In this document: positions 15,445 through 27,470 of the stretch, piece after piece | Layout: each line of letters starts with the position of its first letter | Numbering within the stretch: position 1 is the first letter of the stretch | DNA from: Armadillidium nasatum | Lineage: Eukaryota > Arthropoda > Malacostraca > Isopoda > Armadillidiidae | Direction of reading: 5' to 3' | NCBI GenBank assembly: GCA_009176605.1 | Contig: SEYY01023204.1 | Location: 1 to 30,552, forward strand | DNA length: 30,552 nt | Translations under genes and position numbers: made by a program | The notes under the pieces: generated by a model | Seen by the model: the letters and a program-made list of their open reading frames with translations, nothing else | What the model was told of the DNA's origin: nothing | Database searches by the model: none

Positions 15445-16470
15445 ATAAGGTTAAATTCCAAATGAAAACATGTGATAAAGGACGTGAAGGCATAGTCATA
15501 GGAAGTTGAAAATGAAAAAAGTGTGTTCCAGATTTTACCAGTAGAGTACATATAAGATTGAGCATAGCGGTTAAGTCTGGGGTCAGAGAGTTGGACAAAA
15601 AATGGATGAGACTGCGTAGAAAGTCGAGTTGCACGAGCCCTTCCCAATGGAGGAGGTATGCGTTGAGAGAGTTCAGAAGAGCAGTGTCCATTGTAATAGC
15701 GATAGTATAGAGAGAGTGTCGCAACAATTCGAATGGCAGAAAGAGATTGTTGACAATTAGTGAAAACAGGAGAGTTGATACTGAAGGCGCCTCAGAACAC
15801 CAAACCTCTTAGAAGCTTACTTAGAAAGAGAAATAATGTGATCTTTCCAAAAATATCTCGAGAAAAAGAAACACCAAGAATATTTAGGATTGAAGATTTG
15901 AGTTGTGTTTTTTCGAAGATATCAAAGTTGTGTGGAATATTGTGACGAGTAGAGAGATGAGGAATTGAATTTTTGAGGCATTGAAAGCAACCATGTTTTC
16001 TCTGCCCCAAATTGAAATGAGATAGATCAGAGGTTAGTTGCTCTAAGGCCACCCTCCTTTCCTCTATTAACTGTTGCTGGGAGGGGCGTCTTTCAAAATG
16101 AAAAGAGTAATGAAGGGTGGAGTCATCAGCATAGGAGTGGATAGGAGATGAAGTAATAGAGAGAAGGTCATTAATCAAAAGCAGAAAAAGTGTTGGGGGT
16201 AGAACAGATCCTTGAGGAACACCACTATTAATAGATTTATAGGATGAACGGTGGCCGTCTACAACAGCTGCTATAGAACGACCAGAAAGGAAATCAGAGA
16301 GAAGACCACAGAGAGAAGGATAGATTCCGAAAGAGGGAAGTTTGGAAATCAAAGTTTTGTGCCAGACTCTATCGAAAGCCTTCGATATGTCCAGCGATAC
16401 AGCAAAATATTCACCGAAATGCCGAAGAGCAGAGGACCAAGAGTCAGAGAGAGATGGGAAATAATTAAGT
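15441..16470 (-). pseudogene. LINE reverse-transcriptase fragment A
   Basis: Minus-strand remnant of a non-LTR retrotransposon ORF2. From about 16460 downward it reads an RT block with 'SLDISKAFDRVWH', then at 16352-15792 one open frame with 'SGVPQGSVLPP' and the catalytic YADD (16133-16122). The frame then ends. From about 15770 the conserved C-terminal region follows in other frames ('TNCQQSLS', 'YYRYYNGHCSSELS', 'RLSTQSHPFFVQL'). Compared with the order expected for this family, the thumb region appears to be missing at about 15780, which suggests an internal deletion. The endonuclease domain is absent (5' truncation at about 16470). The 3' end is lost into (TA)n, with no poly(A). Of the three LINE copies here it has the best-preserved RT core, but it cannot be active. 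Confidence 0.88.
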
Positions 16471-19400
16471 GTTTTGTGTGAATAATGTTTGATATCATCT
16501 GATTTATGATGATAGATTTAAGTGAATTATGTGAATTGTGTGCTTGAGCTCAGTGATTTTGTGGCTTGTGTTGATGAAATTAAGTGAGTTTTGGGATTTT
16601 TGTGAATGAGAATGTTGTTTTTGTGATCTGTGATGGTGAAATTAAGTGAAATTTGTGTTTTATGTGGTTGAGTTTGCTGATATAGGGAATTGTGATGAAG
16701 TTTAGTGAGTTATGTGATTTACGTGAGTGAGAATGATGTCTTTGTGAACTGCGTTTATAGAGATAAGTGAATTTTGTGTTTTGTGTGCTTGAGATTGCTG
16801 TTACGTGCTTTTAGTGGTTAGTGTGATTGAGATTGTTGTTTTTGTGTTTTGTGATGCTGTTGGCGAGTAAATTTTGTGCTTTGCATGCTTGGGTTTGGTG
16901 ATTTTAAGAACTGTGATGATGAAATTATGTGAGTTTTGAGTTCTGTGTGCTTGAATTTTTTTTTTTGTGGCTTGTATTGCTGAAATTAAGGGAATTTTGT
17001 TGACTATGTGATTGAGAATGGTGCTTTTGTGGCTTGTGTTGCTAAAATAAAGTGAGCTTTGTGATTTATGTGTTTGAGAATGATGTTTCTGTGACCTGTG
17101 GCTGTGAAGTTAAGTGAATTTTGTGTTTTGTGTGATTAAGTTTGGTGTTTTTGTGATATATAATGCTGGAGATAAGCGAGTTTTGTGTTTGGAATGCTTG
17201 AGCTTGGTGTTTTTGAGGTTAGAGTCTTTTAAATTGCTGTTTTTGTGACGTGCTAATGAAATTTAGGGGAATTTGGTGATTATGTGCTTGAGTTCAATGT
17301 TTTTGTGACTTGTTATGCGAATATTGTGTTTTGTGTGATTCAATCTGGTGCTTTTGTGTCCTGTGATGCTGGAGCTAAATGTTTTTTTTTGTGATTTGTG
17401 TGATTGAAATTGATGTTTTTGCGTTTGTGATGCTGGCGATGAGTAAATTTTGTGCTTCATGTGCTTGAGTTTGGAGTTTTTGTGATCTGTGATTATGAAA
17501 TTAAGTGAATTTTGTGATCTGCTTGTCTGAGCTTGGTATTTTGTGACTTGTGTTGCTGAATTAAGTGATTTTTGTGGCCTGTGTGATTGAAAAGTGTATT
17601 TTTGTGGTATGTGTTGCTGGAATCAAGTTTTTTTGTGATATGCATGATTGAGCTTGATGTTTTTGTGGATTGTATTGATGAATTTAGGTGAATTTTGTGA
17701 TTTGTGTGATTGAGAGTAATATTTTTGTGACTTGTGATGCTGGATTTATGCAAGTTTTTGTGTGATTGAGTCTAATGTTTTTGTGGCCTGTGATGATGGA
17801 GGTAAGTGTTTTTTTGTGATTTGTGTGATTGAGATTAATGTTTTTATGTTTTGAGATGCTGATGATGAGAAAATTTTGTAGCTTGTGTGATTTGGAATGG
17901 TGCTTTTGTGATCTGCGATGATTAAATTAAGCGAATTTTTTATTTTATGTGTTTGAGTCTTTTGAGTTTGGTATGTATTTGAGATACTGGTAATGAGAAA
18001 ATTTCGCACTTTGTTTGCTTGGTTTAGTGTTTTTGTGTTCCGTGATGATGAAATTGAGTTTCGTGTTTTGTGTCTTTGAATTTGGTGTTTTTTGTGGTTT
18101 GGGATGCTGATGATAAATAAATTTTGCATTTGTGTGCTTGGGTTTAGTGGTTTTGTGATCTGTGCTGATGAAATTAAGGGCATTTTGTGTTTTATATTCT
18201 TAGTCTGAAGCTTTTGTGACTTGTGATGATGGAATTAAGTGAAATTTTCCGTTATGTGATTAGGCTTGGTGCTTTTGTGACTTGTGATGATGGATTTAAA
18301 TGATTTTTGTGAATCAATGGTGTTTTTTGTGACTTGTGCGATTGAGAGTGGCGTTTTTTGTGAATTGTGTTGTTGAAAATAAGTGAACTTTGTGTTTTGT
18401 GTGACTGAGTCTGATGGTTTGCGACTTGTGATGATGGATTAAAGTGATTTTTTATGGCTTGTGTGATTGAGAATGATGTTTTTATTTTATTTTATTTTTT
18501 TTGGCTTGTAATGTTGTTTTTTGTTTTTTGTTTTGTGTCTTTCAATTTCTTGTTTTCGTGACTTGTGTTGATGAACTTAGGCATTTTTGTGATTTGTGAG
18601 CCTGAGTTTGGTGATTTTGTGGATTGTGTTGCTAAAATTAGGTGAATTTTGTGTTTCTATGGTTTGTGGTGTTGGAGTTAAAAAGTTTTTTTTGTAAATT
18701 GTGTAGTTGAGTTTGGTGTTTTGCGGTTGTGTTGTTGAAATTAAGTGAATTTTGTGCTTTACGTGCTTAAGTCTGGTGGTTTTGTGGTTTATGGTGCTGG
18801 AGATAAGGGCTTTTCGCGATTTATGTGCTTGAGTTTGGTGTTTTTGACGTTTGTTCTGTTGAATTTAAGTGAATTTTGTATTTTGCGATTTAGCTTGGTG
18901 TTTTTGTGGAAAGTGATACTGGAGTTTTTTTAACTTTTTTTGTGATTTGCTCCTTTAGCATTGGTGTTTCTATAACTTGTTGTACTGGAAATAAGTGTTT
19001 TTGTGAATTGTATCTTAGAATTTGGTGTTTTGTGAGGTGCTGATGAATTAGGTGAATTATGTGTTTTATTTGCTTGAATTCGTTGTTTTTATGGCTTGTG
19101 ATGGTGAAGTAAGAGTTTTTTTGTATTTTGTGTCTTAGGATTTGGCGTTGTGTTAAAATCGATGATGGATTTAAGTGAATTTTAAATTTTGTGTGCTTGA
19201 GTTTGTTGTTTTTGTGGCTTTTGATGATGAAGTTAAGAGTTTGAATGTTTTTTTTTTGTTTTTGTCTTGTGATGATAAATTTAAGTGAATTTTGTATTTT
19301 GTATGCTTGAGTTAGATGTTTTTGTAGTTTGTGATGATGAAATTAAGTGAATTTTGCGTTTTGCTTGGTTTAGCTTGGTGTGATGGTGTTAAGTGTTTTT

Positions 19401-19890
19401 ATGTTGTGTCTTTGAATTTGGTGTTTTTGTGACTTGTGATGATAGAGTTAAGTGAGTTATGTGATTTACGTGCTTGAGAATGATGTTTTTGTGACCTGCG
19501 GCGATGGAAATAAGTGAATTTGGTGTTTTGTATGCTTGAGTTTGGTGTATTTGTGGCCTGTGATGATGGAATTGTTTTTTTTTTTTTTGTGAATTGTGTC
19601 CTTGAGTTTGGTGTTTTTGTGACGTGCTGATGATATTAAATGAATTTGTGTTTTGTGTGCTTGAATTTGGTGTTTCTAAGGTTTGTGGTGATGGAGATAA
19701 GTGCTTTATGTGAATTATGTGTTTGAATATGGTGTTTTTGTGACTTGTGCTGATGAAATTGGGTGAGTTTTGTGTTTATGTGCTTGGGTATAGTGTTTTT
19801 GTGCATTGTCATGATGGAAATAGATGATTTTGTGTTTTTGGTATGAATGAGTTTAGTGTTTTGTGCTGTTGAGGGTATGTATTTTTGCCT
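16471..19890. repeat. Degenerate 62-bp satellite (dimer of 31-bp halves)
   Basis: About 3.4 kb of GT-rich tandem repeats. A typical unit pairs a half like TTGTGACTTGTGATGATGAA..TAAGT with a half like TTTTGTGTTTTGTGTGCTTGAGTTTGGT. Each half is about 31 bp and the halves align with each other, giving a 62-bp higher-order unit, roughly 55 copies, with many point changes and indels. The period is not a multiple of three and the frames on the minus strand are broken often, so the Thr/His/Lys-rich frames at 17263-18183 are not genes. Confidence 0.88.
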
Positions 19891-20165
19891 TTTGTATTGG
19901 TATGTTTGGTGTGTATGTGTGTTCTCACGTGCACGTGTGTATGTGTGTGCGTGTATCTATGTGCATGTGTTTACGTGTGTGGGTGTGTGTTATGTCTGGC
20001 TGGATTTGAAGATTATGTAATTTGTACAAGTGTGCTTAAGTGCTTGTAGGGATTTTTTTTGTGTATATATGTGTATGCATGTGTGTGTGCATATGTGATT
20101 GTGTGAATGAATTTGATGCTTTTGTGACTTGTGTTAGTGTTTTCAGTGTTTTGCATCATTTCGAT
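19891..20165. repeat. (GT)-rich tract at satellite edge
   Basis: Alternating purine-pyrimidine GT/CACGTG-like sequence, densest at 19905-19995 and 20057-20100, of a kind prone to left-handed DNA. A last diverged satellite unit follows at about 20100-20150. Confidence 0.8.
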
Positions 20166-20350
20166 ACTTTTTTTTAATATCTTTTTTTTAGCTTTGAAAA
20201 AAAAATTTTTTTGTTTTAAAATTTTTATTTTTATTTTTTATTTAATTTTATTTTTTAATTTTTTTCTTTAATTTAATTTTTTATTTTTTTCTTTAATTTA
20301 ATTTTTTATTTAATTTATTTTTTAGTTAATTTAAAAATTTTTCTTTTTTT
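20166..20350. repeat. T-rich low-complexity tract
   Basis: Long runs of T and repeated TTTAATTTAATTTTTTATTT phrases, of the period-25 to 30 type. No other content is seen. Confidence 0.8.
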
Positions 20351-20690
20351 TGATTAATCGATCGATATATAGTTTGTTCCTTAAAAACAGCCGAGGTGAG
20401 GGCTTGAAAATCGGTTGATAAATCTGATAATCTTCGATTAATTGATCAATATATCGTTCGATTGATCGGTCGACCCTAAAAAAAGGCCTAGGAAAGAGCT
20501 TGGGACTAAAATCCGTAAAACCGGAAATCCGGTTTAAGACCGGATAACCGGTTAAAACCAGACTAAAATTGGATAAAAACCAGATGGCCGACAAAAAGTC
20601 GGGTAAAAATCGGCTAAAATTCTGAATTTTTTTTTAAAATTCCGGAAATGTGGCTGGAAAAAACTGGATTAGCGGTTTAAAAACTGGATG
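20351..20690. repeat. Small repeats: GATCGATC-type pair and CCGG-rich decamer repeats
   Basis: Two related units of about 80-90 bp each contain ATTAAT.GATC.ATATAT followed by CCTAAAAA, AGC.GAGG.. and AAAATC (20351-20435, 20436-20510). After them come degenerate repeats of the TAAAACCGGA type from 20512 to 20610. The second unit resembles the complement of sequence at 23630-23660, so this is a dispersed element. The family is unknown. Confidence 0.55.
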
Positions 20691-20708
20691 TGGATGATGT
20701 TGGTACTC

Positions 20709-21086
<378 letters not shown>

Positions 21087-21099
21087 AAGTACCAACAGT

Positions 21100-23290
21100 A
21101 GAGCATTAGATTTGACAAGAGCTTTCCTCAGTGCTCGTTTTCTCTTTAATTTGTCTTCTTTCGTGTTTCATCTTCTCAGTTGGTATCACTAACGCATTCT
21201 TGGCAATACCAAGGGTCAGCTCACACTACCGCACCTCTTACCATTTTTCACATGTGTCCAACATATTACAAAGCTACCTCAAATAATACCTAATAAAAAT
21301 AAAAAATAAAATATCGAAATATTGAACATATCGAATCTGCATCGAAAATGCTTCAAGGAAGGAGGCATACAATAATCATAACTTGGGAGTTCGTGCCTCC
21401 GGTGATGATATCGTTGCAACCAAGAATTCCCCGTAAACTTGTCATGGTGCACGGTCTTCACTTGCTGTCTTTATTCTACTTTCCACTTTATTGAACACCA
21501 TATTGTGTTTCTGCTACTGCTCCCCTAATGGAACAGATTTTCCAGTTTTTTTTCAATACCTTACTTCTACTCACGAGACTGTCACTTCTTCTCATCCAAA
21601 TGCTGAAGTCCATTTTAGGGATTTCAACGTACACCACACTAATGTTGGGCTCTTTATACTGATACAGGGGGAGGGGGCCCAATCATTCAGTATTCTTAAT
21701 ATCTGGAGCAATTGATTAGTGAACCACACACATTCAGATCGTCTAACCAATTCTTGAATACACTTGATTATGCTTCACCACTATCATTCTACACATCTTC
21801 CTACTCTTCTCCTCTCAGTGTCCCATGCCTCTACCTATATTACTATATCCTGTGGTGGTCCAAATTATGAACGTCAGGAAGACAGTTGCCGGATGGCATT
21901 CCCCTGGGTTTTGAGGAGTGTGCTCCGAGTTAGCGCATATCCTCGTTCACTTACTCTTGCCTAATACTAGTATTTTCCTCATGTGGAAGCGGCGTTTGTT
22001 CAACCGATCCGAAAAAAGGTAGTCGATCTGACCTTCCAACTACAACCTATAGCTCTACTGTATTATATCTAAAAATCTTTGAAACTCTTTCAACTCTCAT
22101 TTCCGATCATTTGGAGCTCATTCTCTTCTTTCTATCACCATATGCTTCGACCTCGAGGTCAACTGCAACTTCCTATCTTACTGAGCTATGGTCTTCTGCC
22201 CTTAGGACTTCGGAGTCGTGTTGGTGGCGCTTGACATATCAAGGCTTTTGACCGGTTTGGCATGCGTCGCGCTTCCAGCTCCCTCCTTGTTCCTCTTTCT
22301 TTGCTGACTATTGTCTAGTTTCTCAGATCGTTCCATTCATCAGTTTAGATGAGCGACCTCTTCCTCTTTCTTCACTGTTGTTCTCAGGGTTCTGTTTTAT
22401 CTCAACCTTTTCTTACTTTTATTCATCTTCTTAACTGCACTTCTAACTGTTCACTCTTATGTGATGATTCACTCTACATTCTTCTACTCATTCAAATCTG
22501 CTCCCTCTTTTCTTCTAAGTTGCTTCTCGTTTCAACTTTCCATTCATTCTGCATCTGGATGAATTTCCCGGGTTCATAGAACCTTGTGAAATTTAACTCT
22601 TTAAAAAACTCAACTTCTTTATCTCCCTCTCAAAAACACCTTTAACTTTCCTATCCTCTTCGATGCTCTCCCGTCTCACATGTAAAAACATTATTCTTGG
22701 TCTAACATAAAAAAAACTCCTTTAAACCACATATCACAATGGTTGCTATGCGCCTCTAAAAGCTGGGAGTTTTGTCAGATGCCGAGAATTTTCTTTCTTA
22801 ACAGTACTCAATATATAAAGTCTTATTCGCCCTTGTATGGAAAACTGTTCTCACATTTGGGGGGCTCCGGCTCCTCTCTCTTCTGGATAGGGAGTCAAAA
22901 GCTAAAATTATTAACTGTCCCTACTTTCAAACTCTCTTGACCTCTGTCTCTGCACGTGACGTTGCGCACTATCTCTTTTCTACAGATACTATAATGGCAC
23001 TGCTCGAGAATTGCCTCTCGCATTCCTCCTCATTGCTTCGTCCTCGTGCACAAGGGTGCCCTCTTTCGCCCAATTTTGTGTGGAATGGGAAATCCCGGCT
23101 AGCCTTGTGGGCCCTCTTCTTTCCAGCACCTTATTCTGTGAACTCTCTACCTCATCTATTTTTCTTCTGTATTTAACTTCACTTTCAAGCTTCAGTCTGG
23201 CCCACCTGAGGATTGAGTAGGTGTGTGTTTGATGAGTTTTTCCTCTGTGTGTGCCCCTCCTTGAAAGGGCTCTACCCTGAGTGGTGGTTC

Positions 23291-23321
<31 letters not shown>
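21100..23321 (+). pseudogene. LINE copy B with poly(A) tail
   Basis: Plus-strand, heavily mutated non-LTR retrotransposon. The endonuclease region is visible at 21390-21720 ('CFCYCSPNGTDF', 'HPNAEVHF.DFNVHHT'), the APE-type domain that nicks target DNA. RT pieces follow at about 22200-22580 in shifting frames. At 22456-22468 the catalytic region reads Ser-Tyr, and then one base is missing, so YxDD is broken by a frameshift. C-terminal cysteine/histidine-region pieces lie at 22740-23220. The copy ends with a shared 3' tail and 28 A residues (23294-23321), typical of target-primed reverse transcription. At about 2.2 kb, from endonuclease to tail, it must have lost internal segments. The exact 5' border with the TA array is unclear. 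Confidence 0.85.
23294..23321 (+). other. Poly(A) tail of LINE copy B
   Basis: 28 consecutive A after GTGGTTCTGT, the 3' tail also seen (on the minus strand) next to 24721 in LINE copy C. Confidence 0.9.
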
Positions 23322-23514
23322 CTTCACTTCTTCCAGACATCTCTTGTTCATGACAGATATTCAGATGCTTGAGCGTCCCGACAGCAAATCCTTCTTTGTT
23401 CCCTCTTACTGTTTCTATCCTCAATTTGTATATAAAGGAAATAGTTGTGAATATGTGAGCAATTATGTCGTTGAGTGTCGGGTCTCTAATTTAAAGTCTT
23501 CCATAATTAGAAGG

Positions 23515-23520
23515 ATATAT

Positions 23521-23563
<43 letters not shown>

Positions 23564-23603
23564 ATTATATTTTAATTATATATATATATAATTATATATA
23601 TAA
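23515..23603. repeat. (TA)n microsatellite 14, degenerate
   Basis: TA repeats broken by TAATTATA phrases. Confidence 0.9.
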
Positions 23604-23935
23604 ATTTTTCTGTAGGTAAGCACGATCGACCGCAACTTCCGGCTCCTACGCTCTTTCCTGAGGCTTTTTGTGGGATTTAAAAAAGTACCTAAATCTGCTA
23701 CTTTTCGAGCTAAAATTCCAAAATCAGGAAACCTGATCCCCCTCACGCTCTTTCCTGGGGCTATTTTGAGGGTTCATAGTCTTTTCAGCCCCTTTTTAGG
23801 GTTGCAAGCATCTTTTCACCTTAAAAATTGCTAAATCTGGCAACCCAACCGATTTTAAGCTCTGAACCCCTTTGGAGCCAACATTGGACGAAATATCTGC
23901 TATCGGTCGATCAAAAAAAAAAAAAAAACGATGTA
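23604..23935 (-). repeat. Unassigned dispersed repeat with internal duplication and poly(A)
   Basis: Two related units share ACGCTCTTTCCTG.GGCT.TTTTG (about 23648-23673 and 23747-23773). Read on the minus strand, the first of these resembles the AGG..AGGAAAGAGC segment near 20485-20500. A run of 16 A at 23913-23928 lies at one end. It could be a short retroelement of unknown family. Confidence 0.45.
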
Positions 23936-24105
23936 ACGAAAAAGGAAAGTTATTGGTTGAGAGAGTAGGATGGTGAAGTCGTAGAAGACTTCGAAAATTA
24001 AAATGGAGAAAGTTTATGAACTTAAGAATGAAGAAAAGTTAAGGGAATATAAGAAATGATGAGTGGTAATACAAATTGTCCGTTTCTTTATGCATTTTTA
24101 TTTTA
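23936..24105. other. A-rich spacer, no gene seen
   Basis: AT- and purine-rich filler between the dispersed repeat and the next TA tract. Confidence 0.5.
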
Positions 24106-24166
24106 TTATATATATATATATTATATATTTATTATATATATATATATATATTATTATTATTATTAA
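24106..24166. repeat. (TA)n / (TTA)n microsatellite 15
   Basis: Interrupted TA repeat followed by a few ATT units. Confidence 0.9.
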
Positions 24167-24204
24167 AATAATTAAAATTTTAAAAAGTGTTTTAATCCTT
24201 TGAA

Positions 24205-24628
24205 TAAAAATGTTTTATGTCTTAGGATAATAAATTTAAGTGTTCAAAGCCATCGAATTAGGTATTATTATGTTTTAAATCAAAGAGTTTAGATGTTTTT
24301 TGCTTTAAATGATTGAATTTATATGCTCTTTGTGTTCTATGTCTTTGAATTTAAAGTTTTTGCGTTTTATATTATGGAAAATAAGCTTTTTTTTGTTTTA
24401 TGTCGTTCATCTTAGATGTTTTTCTGCTTAAAGTCACTGAATTTGTGCTTTTTGTGTTTTATGTAGTTGAGTTTAAGTGTTTTTGTGTATCAATTTATGG
24501 AAGTTGAGTGTTTTGTGCTTTATGTTAATGAATTTGTTTTTAGATTTTAAACCTTTGAATTTAAGTTTTAAAGTTTAAATCATTGAATGTAGGTTCTTTT
24601 TGTGCTTTATGCCTATGAAATTTAGGTT
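24205..24628. repeat. 31-bp monomer array related to the 62-bp satellite
   Basis: About 13 diverged units of 30-32 bp with the pattern TTTTGTG TTTTATGTC.TTGAATTTAAG. They align with either half of the 62-bp satellite unit at 16.5-19.9 kb but show no alternation of two half types. Confidence 0.75.
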
Positions 24629-24674
24629 TATATATATATATATATATAATATATATTATATATATATATATACA

Positions 24675-24720
<46 letters not shown>
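24629..24720. repeat. (TA)n microsatellite 16
   Basis: Interrupted TA tract that sits exactly at the 3' end of minus-strand LINE copy C, where a poly(A) tail would be expected. Confidence 0.93.
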
Positions 24721-24721
<1 letters not shown>

Positions 24722-27130
24722 TCAGAACACCACCACTCACGGGCAGAGCCCTTTTCAAGGAGGGGGCTCATACAAGGGGGAAGAAAACTCATTCACATAG
24801 GGAACTCACACACACACACATAGGGAGAAAACTCGTTTAACCACACACACATACCTAATGTACAACCCTCAGGTGGCCGCAGACGGAAGCCTTGAAGAGT
24901 GGAAGATTAAATACAAGAGGAAAAGTAGATGATGGTAGAGAGTTCCACGGAATATAGATGGATGGAAAGAATGAGGCACCACAACGGGCTAGCCTGGGGT
25001 TAACTACGTCCACACAAAATAGGTGCGAAAGAAGGGCACCCCTTGTGCAACGAAGGCGTCGCAACGGTGGAGTTATGCGACAAGCCAATTCCCTCGATCA
25101 CCTGCCATTGTAGTTCCTATAGAAAAGAGATAGTGTGTCAACGTCACGTCGCAGAGATAGAGGGTCAAAAGAGTTTAGAAAATGTAGGGGACAGTGTATT
25201 AATCTCTTAGCTTTTTATTCAACCCTATCCAGAAGAGAAGAAGAGCCGGAGCCCCCCCAAATGTGAGAAAAATACTCCATACAAGGCAAAAAAGACTTAT
25301 TTATGGGTAACTGTCAAGAAAAAAATTCTCTCAACTAACAGAATTCACCGTTTTTAGAGGTGCTTTTGCAACCTTCTGATATGTGTTTCCAAGACAAATT
25401 TTTTTATTTTTAGACCAAGAATGTAAGTTATTTACAGGGAACGGGTGAACCATCGAAGAGATAGGAAAATTAGATGTTTTCGAGAGGGAGGTGTAAGAAG
25501 TGAGTTTTTAAAAAGTTGAATTTCACAAGTTGCTGTGACCCCACGGAAAATCCCATCAAGATCAGATTGAAAGAAAGACAAAAAGCTGAAGCAAAGAAAA
25601 AAACACAATGAGGAGCAAATTTTGAAGTTGAGTCACATCAGCATAAGAGTGAACTGATTAGAAGTGCAGTTGAGAATCGTGTAAAAGTAAGAATAAAGTT
25701 AAATTAAATTAAAAGAACCTGAAGGCACACAGTTGTCAAAAAAGAGGAAGAGGTCTTCCATCTACAAGTGCCTAAATGAATATCTGAGAGAAAACTAGAA
25801 AAGAGTAAGCAAAGGGAAGGAGTAAACCCAAAGGAGGGGAGCTTGGAGAACAGCGAAGCATGCCATACCCGGTTAAAAGCCTTGGATATGTCAAGCGCCA
25901 CCACACAATACCCCCCGAAGTCCCTAAGGGCAGAAGACCATAGATCAGTAAGATAGGAAAGTATGACTCCAAATGATCCAGGAATGAGAGTTGAGGAAGT
26001 TAAAAAATTTTAAGTGAGAGCTATAGGTCGATAATTAAAAGGTCAGAGCTACTACCTTTCTTCGAAATAGGTTTCAACACAGAGGAAAGTCCAGTATTAT
26101 GTATATATAAGCTGAACGAGGACAGGGGCCAACTCGGAAGCACACTCCCTCAGAACACAAGGGGGAATGCCATCCGGGCTAGTGGCCTTATTGACGTTCA
26201 TAGATTTCACGATCCCATGCACCCGATCATGAGTAATTACAGAGGACAGCCTGGAAGAAAGAGTAGGAGTAGGATTTCAGAATCGGCATGGTGGAATTGA
26301 TGAAAAAAAAGGCCGAAAGAGATTAGCCTTTTCAGGAGATTAGCTAAGACCATCAGAGCGAATAAGGGAGGAAATTAGTTTACAGAAGTTATTGATATAT
26401 TTTTAACAAGAGCCAGAAATTTTTCAGTAGGGAGCCATGGAGGTTAGCGCATTCCTTTTTGTGTGAAGTCGTTAATCGTCAAGAATATTTGCAGGATTCC
26501 GACTGAACGAAAATTAGCAAAGAGTTATAAGAGAAGAGTTTTCCATTCACAATAAGTTTTCTTCCCGAGGCAATAAACAAGTTTCATCAACCATGATTTT
26601 GAGGAGGAAAATTTAGTTGAAGAGGAATAACTGCCATCCCGTCAAACACCCCTATTTTTCAGCAGAGACCAAGTGTCCCCGAGAAAATAAGATTCACTAA
26701 GGGATAAGCAAAAATCACGCATTGCCCCCAATAGCCAGATTAAAGTGCAGAAAATACGTTAGGGCATGGAGGAGCCGTTGGAGAGAAAGCATTATCTAAG
26801 ACCATAATATTTGTCAGAGTTACAATAGAGGGAAAATGGTGATTATACTAAAGGAGTGTGGTTAAGCATAAATCAAATGATTCAAGAATTGTTAGACGAA
26901 CTGGAATGTGTGTGGTTCTTAATCAACTGCTCAAACGTTAGAATGCTGAATGATCGGCTCCTCCCACTGATCAACATGAGAGGAACCCAACATCAGTGTT
27001 GTGACGTTGAATCTCCTAAGTAGAGACCTCAGCATTTGATGAGAAGAGTACAGTCCATGAGAAAATAAATATTGAAAAAAAAATGAAAATCTGTTCCATT
27101 AGGATCAGTAGCAGAAACACAAGATATTGT
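24721..27130 (-). pseudogene. LINE copy C
   Basis: Minus-strand copy of the same LINE family as copy B. Its 3' tail (24721-24770, complement of GGCTCT.CCC.TGAGTGGTGG) matches copy B before that copy's poly(A). The C-terminal part lies at 24860-25090 ('LRRLRCTRGALLSHLFCVDVVNPRLARCGASFFPS'). RT block 'ALDISKAFNRVWHASLFSKLPSFGF' is at about 25905-25800. The catalytic tetrad reads Tyr-Ala-Asp-Val (25645-25634), so the second aspartate is lost. The endonuclease region lies at 26900-27130 and aligns with 21490-21790 of copy B. Many frameshifts and stops make it inactive. In this copy (TA)n replaces the A-tail. Confidence 0.85.
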
Positions 27131-27134
27131 AGTG

Positions 27135-27169
27135 TATATATATATTATATATATATATATATATAATAC

Positions 27170-27210
<41 letters not shown>
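27135..27210. repeat. (TA)n microsatellite 17
   Basis: Interrupted TA tract bordering the 5' end of LINE copy C; a run of 28 T follows at 27212-27239. Confidence 0.93.
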
Positions 27211-27212
<2 letters not shown>

Positions 27213-27239
27213 TATTTTTTTTTTTTTTTTTTTTTTTTT

Positions 27240-27470
27240 ATTTTTATTTTTCCATTTTAATTTATTTTTAAAGTTCCAAGTGGAAAAAAGTATTAACGGG
27301 TTTCTCACTAATATCTTTAGACCCACTCTTCAATTCCCACTTTACCCAAACGAAAAATATACTTAAAATTTCCTTATTTGGGTTAACTTACATCTCACCG
27401 TAATAGAAATATTCTAACTATAATTGAAGCTACATTCCCGCAAAGGCCAGTTCATTCTTATAAATTATAA
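27240..27470. other. AT-rich DNA, possibly upstream part of Penelope-like remnant
   Basis: No clear motif. By position it could hold the end of the reverse-transcriptase region of the element that follows, but I could not align it. Confidence 0.3.

Noticed and set aside
16251..16481. Plus-strand frames across the LINE A region (also 15760-15945)
   Set aside because: These are antisense shadows of the minus-strand reverse-transcriptase sequence.
17263..18183. Thr/His/Lys-rich minus-strand frames, resembling a repeat protein
   Set aside because: They lie in the 62-bp satellite; the period is not a multiple of three and the frames break repeatedly.
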